From NCBI GenBank assembly GCA_015061665.1, contig SUWC01000025.1, forward strand, positions 1-37,674: a stretch of DNA of 37,674 nt, in the 5' to 3' direction. The position numbers and the translations under genes were made by a program. This document shows, one piece after another, positions 7,501 to 15,100 of the stretch. The notes under the pieces are model-generated. The model saw nothing but the letters and a program-made list of their open reading frames with translations. It did no database searches and had not been told where the DNA came from. Origin of the DNA: Lentisphaerota bacterium. GTDB lineage: Bacteria > Verrucomicrobiota > Kiritimatiellia > RFP12 > UBA1067. How positions within the stretch are numbered: position 1 is the first letter of the stretch; each line of letters begins with the position of its first letter.

Positions 7501-7533
7501 CTCGGCTAATTTGCATTTTGCAATTTAGCCGAG
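7501..7533. promoter_or_regulatory. Upstream palindromic operator of the ATPase gene
   Basis: A 33-bp palindrome has 15-nt arms (CTCGGCTAATTTGCA / TGCAATTTAGCCGAG) matching at 14 positions around a TTT centre. It directly abuts the -35 hexamer. Together with 7427-7459 it brackets the promoter, an arrangement suited to repression by a dimeric DNA-binding protein or by looping. Confidence 0.7.
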
Positions 7534-7645
7534 TCCGCAGCCAGAGGCGCGAAACGGTCGATAGAGGTGAGCGCCCTTACCTCACCACCCCGCCAATCCA
7601 GTGAATCCCGCAAGTCCTGTCGAATAACTCGCTCCCGCCGAAGAA

Positions 7646-7983
7646 CTACTCCTCCAGCTTCACCCTGAAGAAGTTCGCCGACTCGCCGTCGGGGATGGTC
7701 CAGTCGTCGCCGTTCTGCTGGAGCGTCACAGGCGAGGCCCAGTCGCCGACCGTTTCCGAGCCGACGACCGCAGCCATGAAGTCGGTGTGCCCTTCCACTA
7801 GCGAGATGCCCTAAGGTTTCCTTCATGCTGATTTCGGTGTCCCGCGAATGCGGGTCTCCGTGTTTTCCGACGCGATAGGATGCTCGGCGTCTCCTTGATA
7901 AGCTGCCAGCTGGCATAGAAGTACGTGTGCGTCGCCTCGGGCGTGAACTTCTGCACACGCCGTCCGAGGTGGTCGTGGCTCTT
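7646..7983 (-). pseudogene. Decayed RHS-repeat protein fragment joined to a secreted-protein tail
   Basis: Two coding fragments lie in different frames. At about 7983-7891 the peptide HDHLGRRVQKFTPEATHTYFY, followed by WQLIKE, is a typical RHS/YD repeat (LGRRV...YxYDGWxLI). At 7810-7646 a second frame reads VEGHTDFMAAVVG... and ends GESANFFRVKLEE at a TAG. The stretch between them (7811-7890) has no shared frame and lacks the conserved RHS sequence expected after WQLIKE. The region is a scar of one or two large surface proteins. No intact gene is present between 7517 and 8376. Confidence 0.6.
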
Positions 7984-8010
7984 CAAAGTTTTTAGTGGAA
8001 GAGCATGAGC

Positions 8011-8275
8011 AAAAACTCCGATGGTTGGGGTTCTCGCGCAGACGCTTGCGCGCCCCGCGGGTTCGGCTTCGCCGAATCTACCCTCCGCTTCGCTTCGGCG
8101 CATTCCCGCTTCACTGCCTCGCGCTTTTCAACCATAATCAGGAGACGTGATTTGCAGTGATTATAGCGGTCTACGGCCGATTTATGCGACGCAGTCGCAT
8201 CCCAAAACACTTCTGCCGATACATATACAGTCGTTGTGAAGTGCAAAGCTGCGGAGCGTTAGCGGGAGCCCAAAC
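8011..8275. repeat. Diverged copy of the dispersed intergenic repeat, with an inverted end
   Basis: AAAACTCCGATGGTTG (from 8012) and CTTTTCAACCATAATCAGGA (8124-8143), continuing to GTGATTA at 8163, match the second module of the copy at 36731-36878. A longer GC-rich hairpin segment (TTCGGC TTC GCCGAA) lies between them. The stretch at about 8233-8270 resembles the same module in reverse orientation. Two short direct repeats (CGTTC..AAAGTAAACGCA on the minus strand) follow at 8293-8328. No gene is seen in 7984-8376. Confidence 0.6.
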
Positions 8276-8376
8276 GCTCAGAGTTGACTTTCTTGCGTTT
8301 ACTTTCAGAACGTGCGTTTACTTTTGAACGCGACGTGGATAGTCAAAGATGGTGCACCCAGGCGAAGAACTGCTTC

Positions 8377-8515
8377 TCACCGCAGTTCCCGAACCGCGTC
8401 GCGGACGCGCGCAAGCACCTTGGGCGCGGTGCCGATCGCGTACTTCTCCGCCACCGCGGAAAGGCCTGCGTCCCCATAGGAAAACAGATACCGCCTTTAC
8501 CGGGAAGTAACTCAT
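8377..8515 (-). pseudogene. hipA-like toxin gene collapsed by a large internal deletion
   Basis: An ATG at 8515-8513 overlaps the antitoxin stop (ATGA), with AGGAGG just upstream, the normal hipBA arrangement. The first residues, MSYFPVKAVSVFLWGR, match the N-terminus of HipA-type Ser/Thr kinase toxins. After about 16 codons the frame changes. The DNA then reads in another frame YGDAGLSAVAEKYAIGTAPK and on through VLARVRDAVRELR to a TGA at 8379-8377, which looks like a HipA C-terminal helix. HipA proteins are about 400 aa; only about 46 codons remain, and the kinase core is gone. The C-terminal assignment is less certain than the N-terminal one. Confidence 0.6.
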
Positions 8516-8835
8516 GGGCACCTCCTCTTGCTTGAACTGGCACGTGTGCGCCTTGAAGCGGATTTCGCCTTCTCCAACGCCTCGGCAAAGGCAATCGGAC
8601 TAACTTCGGGGAAATTCTCCAGGTCAAGGATCCAGCGATCCCTGCCAAGCGTGCGGCAAGCCTGCACAAACGTACCAAGCGTCGCACCGCTGCCGTCTTC
8701 AAGATGACGAACCGCATTGAGCGAGACGCCGCTGCGGTCAGCCAGGTCCTGCTGAGTTATGTCGGCGCGAAGCCGCCACTCTCGCATGGACTTCTCTATG
8801 CGGCGAAGTATTTCTTCTTTAGTACCTTTCACCAT
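8512..8835 (-). CDS. hipB: HipB-like antitoxin, XRE-family helix-turn-helix regulator
   Basis: This 107-aa protein has an XRE/Cro-type helix-turn-helix at about residues 25-48 (ITQQDLADRSGVSLNAVRHL). A region ending RWILDLENF follows, as in HipB-type antitoxins that pair with HipA. The last 20 residues are rich in Arg and Ser. Its stop overlaps the start of the truncated hipA by four bases, so it was the first gene of a hipBA module. With the toxin destroyed it is an orphan antitoxin or free repressor. The promoter at 8870-8899 contains a perfect 10-bp inverted repeat that could be its own operator. No clear Shine-Dalgarno precedes the ATG at 8835. The symbol is given by family resemblance and gene order. 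Confidence 0.78.
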   Translation of the reverse strand: MVKGTKEEILRRIEKSMREWRLRADITQQDLADRSGVSLNAVRHLEDGSGATLGTFVQACRTLGRDRWILDLENFPEVSPIAFAEALEKAKSASRRTRASSSKRRCP

Positions 8836-8847
8836 GCCAACGTATCT

Positions 8848-8892
8848 TTTTAGGACATTTGATGCTTGGATTTTACCATAATTGTCCTAAAA
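8848..8892. promoter_or_regulatory. Inverted-repeat operator of the hipB-like gene
   Basis: TTTTAGGACA (8848-8857) and TGTCCTAAAA (8883-8892) are perfect 10-bp inverted half-sites 25 nt apart. One lies between the -35 and -10 and the other just past the likely transcription start, as expected for autorepression by a HipB-type dimer. Confidence 0.6.
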
Positions 8893-8899
8893 GAGTCAA
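8870..8899 (-). promoter_or_regulatory. Sigma70 promoter of the hipB-like gene
   Basis: On the minus strand TTGACT (8894-8899), an 18-nt spacer and TAAAAT (8870-8875) lie about 35-60 nt before the start codon. Confidence 0.65.
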
Positions 8900-8912
8900 T
8901 AGCAAAGCACGC

Positions 8913-8996
8913 TTGGAGGTTCCCCAATTTTACTTTGGGCTGCCGAACCTTTGCGACCCCTGCGCGGTTTAGGGAAAACTCCGACGGTTGATGTTC
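8913..8996. repeat. Dispersed intergenic repeat, copy 1
   Basis: This 84-nt sequence starts TTGGAGGTTCCCCAATTTTA and ends GTTGATGTTC. It recurs at 36731-36813 in the same orientation with only a few differences. The rest of the gap to 9124 has no gene and no further structure I recognise. Confidence 0.85.
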
Positions 8997-9124
8997 CCTA
9001 TGTGATAGGGTGAATGTCGTTAACGCGAGGAAATGGGGCAAAGGAGGAAGCCCCGCAAACCCGGCATTCGGATTTGTAGTCGGCAACTGCAAAAAAATCC
9101 TGTCGGCTTCTTTCCGCTTTGAAA

Positions 9125-12100
9125 TCAATACCCGCCTCTGGCGCTCGCCTTGATGCCGAGACGTATGTCGCTCACGCCCGGGATGTCGATGACGCCGTCG
9201 GCATCGGAGTCGAGTCCGTTGATGAACGTCTTGAAGGCCTGTGCGCGGTTGGACGAGAGCGAAGCTGCGGGTATGACGAGGAGCCAGCGGTCGTTCCAGA
9301 CACTTCTGCCGACGAGACGGGTCGAGGTAGTCTCGCTGCCGACGCGCATCGTCGAATGCCGGCGGATTGTCGCGGCGGAATCGACCGTGCCGTCAAGTCC
9401 CGTGAACGACGCGAGCCAGTCGTCGTCGGAAAGCTCGCTTGCGCCAACCTGGTAGGGGAGCGGCAGCACCTGGTCGATTACCTTGTACGCGAGTATCTGG
9501 TTCGACCTGCCCGACGGCGTGCGCATATAGTCGTTGCCGACCGGCACGAGGTAGATGTCCGGCTCTGCTCCGAGGCCGAGCTGCGTCGCGACGGTGAGCG
9601 CGTTGTAGCCGACGAAATCGACGCCGGCGGCCTGAATCCTGATGGCGTAGTCGCTGGAGGAGAACGCATCGTCGCCGCCGATCAAAGGTTTCCCGAAGAC
9701 GTTCTCGGCGAGGTTTACGGTAGTCGAGAACGGGATGATGAAGCCCGGCTCCGGCTCGCCCGGAGTCGAGTTCACGCTCTGGAGAGGCTTGCAGTAGCGC
9801 TTGACTTCCTCGTTCGCGAAGATGTCGTCAACCTTGTATTTCGCGAGTTCCCGGCGCCAGGCGGCGTCGCCGCTTGAGTCCGGCTTGATACGGAAGAGCG
9901 AATACCTGAGCGAGAACCACTTCGTGGCGTTGTCCTGGTTGTTCGCGCCGATCGTCGGCCCGAGGACGTCCCAGTTCGCCTTCATGCGCGTGACGACATC
10001 CCAGAGGCCGCCGTCGGTACCGTCGGCGACGACAGTGATGCCCTTGTCGCCGAGTGCGCGCGTCGCGACGATTTCGCGCAGGAATGCGTCCCCGGCCTGC
10101 TTGTCGCTTGAAAGCAGCCCCGTCTCGTAGTCGTAAACCTTGGCAAGCTGCCAGACGTAGCGCTGCGCGATGTCGAACGCGGAATTGAACTTCGAGAGCG
10201 CCCTGTTCCGCTGCACACGCAGGTACATGTCGGTGTAACGCTTGGCGACGGCGTTGTTGGAGAGCTGCTTGCGGACCATCTCGCGCTCCGCCATGAGCGC
10301 GGAGCCCTTGGCGACTTCCTGGCGGTAGGCCGCCTCTGCCGCCACAAGCGCGCCGTAGGCCTCCTGCATGTCGAACGCCGCAGTCTCGACGGCGAAGCAG
10401 CGCTCGACCATCTCCCAGTGCAAGTCCACCCAGACGTCGTAGTTCTCGATGTCCGCCAGCGCGATGTCCATGGAGTGCTCGATGAGATCGAGGGCGGCGC
10501 CGGATGCATCCTGCACGGACTTTGCAACGCGCTTGGTAACGTCCGTGCCCGTCTTCATGCTTAATTTCAAGGCGGTGGACGCTGTTCCGGAAGCCACCCT
10601 GGCGACATCCGTCCCAATGGCCATGCCTGCCACTGTCAATGTCGGAGAGGACTTCACTATTCCATCACTTACGATGTCCGTAACGCTCGCGGCCGTCTCC
10701 GCCACATCTATGACGACATCCGTGACGCCCTTCACGACGGAATAGGCAATCTTGAGGCCGCTCAGCGCCTGCTTGAGCTCCCTGGCCTTGTTGGCGTTCT
10801 TGAGCTGCGCCGTGCATGCGGTTACCGCCTCCGCGAGGTCGTCCTCCATGTCCTCGTAGTATCTGATGGACGTCTTGACTTTATTGTAGGCCTGGAGGAA
10901 GTCGCGGTATGCGGTCTGGATCGAGCCTTCCGAGCCGCGTACACCCGTCCATGCAGATGGTTTGACGAGCATTCCGCCCGGCGTCACGTTGTACGAAATC
11001 GTGACAGTATCATCCGTTTTCGCGCCAGGCGCGCCGCCGAAGTCGTCGTTCAACGGCACCTTCACGTAGGCCGTATACGACATCTTGCTGTCGAGCGAAT
11101 CAAGACCGTACTGGCTCAGGTCCACATACTGGTAGTGGTAGATGTCAGGTCCCTCGTATCCCTGCGGATAGGTGCCGGCGGGTCCGATGTCGTCTGGATA
11201 GGGCGTGCCGTAGATCGCAATCAAGTCCTTGTTGTAGTTGAATTCGAGCGTCTCCTGGTCGGCGATGTCGTTGCCCTCGTCGACAAGGATCTGGCTCAGA
11301 CGCGAGCCGAACTTGTTGGCGTAGGAGAGGACCGTTCCGGCGTTGTCGAGCGCGCGTTCGGCGCGCGCGAGGATCTGGTCGAAGTGCGAAGTTCCGGCGG
11401 CAAGTTTCGCCGGGTCGATGTCGAACGGAATCGCGTTGTCGGAAAGCCCGAGGGGATTGAGCCCCGAGTCGAGCATGTTCACCTTGCGGTCGAGCGACTC
11501 GAACGCTTCGGAGATGAGCGAGAGGGCCGGCACCGTGTCGCGCGTGACGTCGGCGATGGAATGGTCGGCGAACGCGCTTGCGGTTTCGTTCGTCGGCAGG
11601 AGCGAGTTCACCGTAGCCCAGTTGTAGAGGGCGCCGAGGCCAGTGCGGACCGCCCACTGGCCGAAGCCGAAGCCCTGGTCGGTGTTCGAGTCGAAGTATC
11701 CGGCGGCGGTGTCGCCGCCCTGGTCGCGCCACGTCTTGCGAGCCGTCAGATCAACCACCTCGAGGCCGGTCTGGACGAGTTTCGCCGCGGCCATCGCGAA
11801 CTTCTGCTCGTCTTCATAGTCCATGTTGACGATGGAGTCGGCGACGAGCATTTCCATCATGCCCGGGGCACCCCACTCGAAATACGGGTTGCGCAGAAGC
11901 CTGTAGTAGCCCCAGAGCGCGCTCAGGTAGTGTCCGTATGCGTCGCCGTGCCCCTGCGGATACATCTGCGCCGCCTGCTCCGGCGTGATTTCGCCGTCCG
12001 AACCGATGATGCCGTAGTTCTGCACGTACGCCATCTCGCCCTGCGTTATGCCCTTCGTGAAGTTCCACATCAGACGGTTGTAGTAGGGATACGTCGTCAT

Positions 12101-15100
12101 GTTCGGCGCGACGGCGGCCGAACGGCCGCGCAGAAGCGCGAGTTCCTCGTCGAGGAGCGACGGCACCTGGTTCGCGAAGCAGTATGTGGCGCAGGACGTC
12201 GCGTCGTAGAGCGCTGGGCTCGGCGTTGTCGCCGATATGCCGATCGTCGGGTTGGCCGCGTCGGAATACGCCTCGTCGCCCAGAAGCGCATACAAGTCGG
12301 CAAGGCGCGACGCCGCTTCCATGAGCTGCTTGTTCGCGTTCATGTCGTTGATCCTCAGCGACAGCGAGAGCGACTCCGCCTTGTTGAGGACGGTCTGGTA
12401 GAGTTCGATCAAGCCGACATTCTCGAGGTTCGCGTCGTTCAGCGCGACATCGCCGCGGTACGGCCCGCCGATCTGCTCGTTCATCGTATAGTTGAGCTCG
12501 GCGGCGTTGTTGTAGAAGTCGGAAAGCCTCTGCGCGAACGGCGTGACGTTGTTGAGGACGCGCTGCACCCAGCCCTCGGCGAGGGTCGGCCCGCACCACG
12601 CGCTCCACGCCCCCTGCGTCATCTCGTACGGCTTCGTGCCCTCCACCGCGCGGTAGCGCATTTCATAGAACGTGTTGACCAGCTCGGCGAGGCTCGCCCC
12701 GGAGCCGCCGAGCAGGATCGACGTCAGGCCCGCGCCGCTCTCCTTGAGCTCCCAGTCCTGCAGACCCGCTTCCGGCACCCTGCCGTCCGCCGCCGGCAGA
12801 CGCTTGCGCCACTCGAACACGTAGTTGTCCGAAGAATCGCCGAGCGGCGCCGTATAGAGGACGTTGAGCTGTTCTGAAAGCTTGTTGTTCGGGTCCTGCA
12901 GCACGACGAGCGCGCCTGCGTACAGCTCCGGCACGACGCGTATGACGTGCATGGAGATTGTCGAGCCCTCCGGCACGACGGTCGTATCCGCGGAATCGTT
13001 CTCGATGAGCGTGACGTAGTTCGTGCCGCATCCGTTGGCGACGAGCGCGTAATGATCGACAGGCGAATACGACACTTTCACGACGTCCGTCGCGACAAAC
13101 TGCGGTACGCCGTTTTCGCCGGCGACAGGGACGCTTTCCTGCTCGACGTACCGGAGCGAGGGTTGCACCTCCTTGAGCGCGAGCGCGTCGACGCCGGCAT
13201 CCCAGCGCTCCTTCGCGGCGCCTGTCGCCACGCAGATGTCCTTGAGCGCCTGGCGCTCCTTGGGACTGAGCGTGTTGATCTGCAGGTAGCTCGTGCCGGC
13301 CTTCTTCGCGACCATCTGGCCGACAAGCGTCATGCGCTTGTCCTCGCCGGCGTTCATGTCGATGTAGAAGCGGTCGGAGATGTTCGGCGGCAGCCCCGTG
13401 AAGAAGTACTTGCCGCTCTTGAGCTGCGTCGTGCCGGACGGCCCGATCGTAAAGGCGTATTCGCCCGGGAAGTCGGCTTCGATGGCGAGCGGGGCGGTCT
13501 GCGCGACGGTCGGGTCGATCAGCGTCACCACCGTGCCGTCGCGCGAAGTTTCATCCCCGCCGGACGTTTCGTTGCGCGGCACGGGATACACTACCGCCAT
13601 GGAAAGCGCGTTCCAAACCTCAGGCAAGCCCGAATCGGCCGTCGTCAGCGTCTGGGCGATTCGCATGGTGGGCGTCTTGTCTGGCGCGGGCCAGGCGACG
13701 TTCCAGGTCCAGGGGAGCGGCGGCGCAGAAGTTATCTGGCTGTACGTCGGCTCCGGGTGCTCCATGCAAGACATCCAGCTCACGAGCGTGCCAAACGTAG
13801 GCTGTTCGTTCGCGCCGAGAGACGGGAAGTAGAAGCCTTCCTTCACCGGATAGTAGTTGAACTGCTTCGTCGTGCCGTCGCGCCGCGCCCACATCCTGTT
13901 GTGCCGGTCGCGGTAGACCACGTAGCCGTCCGGCTCGGTCGTCGTCTCGAGCGCATAGTTCTTCGTGTTGTAGTAGCCGTCGAGGAAGTCGAGCGGATGG
14001 GGGCCTGCGAGCAGATTGCCGGCCGTCACGTCGCTCGCCAAAGTCGAGTACACCTCGTTCGTCAGCGTCACGTCGAAGAGCCTCATCGCGCCCTTGCCGC
14101 CGGAGGCGTACTCGACAAGCACGAACGGCTCGGAGGAGGACGCCGTATTCAAGTCATTGCGGAGCGCCCAGACCGTATAGCCGTCGGCACCCTCCCGGAG
14201 GAATGCATGCTCTTCGTTCGGGTTGTAGCCTGTCGCGTTCCTGTCGTTCTGCACATAGACGCGGGGCGAGACGCCGCCAGACTTCTTCACAAGGCCGCTC
14301 ACGCGCGTTGGACCTCCCGGCGCGAGCATGAGGCAGTCGATCGCGGCCATGAGCCCTCTCCCCTCTGCATCCGAGGCGAAGCGGAACGGCAGGCCCGGCA
14401 TGTACATGAGGTCTGCCGCCCCATCGAACGAATATTCGTAGCTGCGGCGGTTGATCATATCGCTCGCGCCGCCAGCGACATATTTCGCTATTTCCTCTGC
14501 CGGCAAAACGAACGGCCATACTGTGGCATCGTCAATCGCAACGCCGGATGCGCCCCACGCGCCGCCTTCGGCTATCGTGCCGAACGACGCGCTCGTCGTG
14601 CTGCCGATCACGAATCTCGTCGAATTCGTGAAGAAGTCGTCCGCCTGCGCGATGCTTCCGCACTCGCCGAGGCTCTCGCCGTCGCGATAGACAGTCATCA
14701 CGCCGTTAGTCGCGATCGTAAGCGCGATGTGGGTCCAGCAGTTGGTGGAAACCGTCACGCTCTTGCCCGCGACGCTGAGCGCGGTCGCGCTCGTCGCGTC
14801 AATGACGACATTCTGCGTGCCGTTCGAGAGCGTGAGAAGCCTGCCGGGCACGACCGGGTCGTACTCTGCCGCACGCGGCGACGGATTCAGCCAGAATCCG
14901 ACCGTAGCGCCAATCGCGCTCGGACAGATTGCGGGAATCGTCGTGTATGCCGTCGAGTTCGTGTCGCCAAGATAAAGCGCGCCGCCTGTCGCCGAGAGCG
15001 ACTCGCCCGCCGAACCGCGCTCGGACGCGAGCACGATCGTATGCGTCTCTTCTGGGAGCGGCCATATCGCCTTGTAAAGCTGTGCGCACGTCGGGAACGT

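Noticed and set aside
7415..7516. N-terminal extension of the ATPase to 7516
   Set aside because: The extension would translate the promoter and an operator; the ATG at 7414 has AGGAAAGGAG directly upstream.
9085..9124. Terminator after the 2605-aa gene
   Set aside because: A T-run is present on the minus strand after the stop, but I could not find a convincing stem before it.
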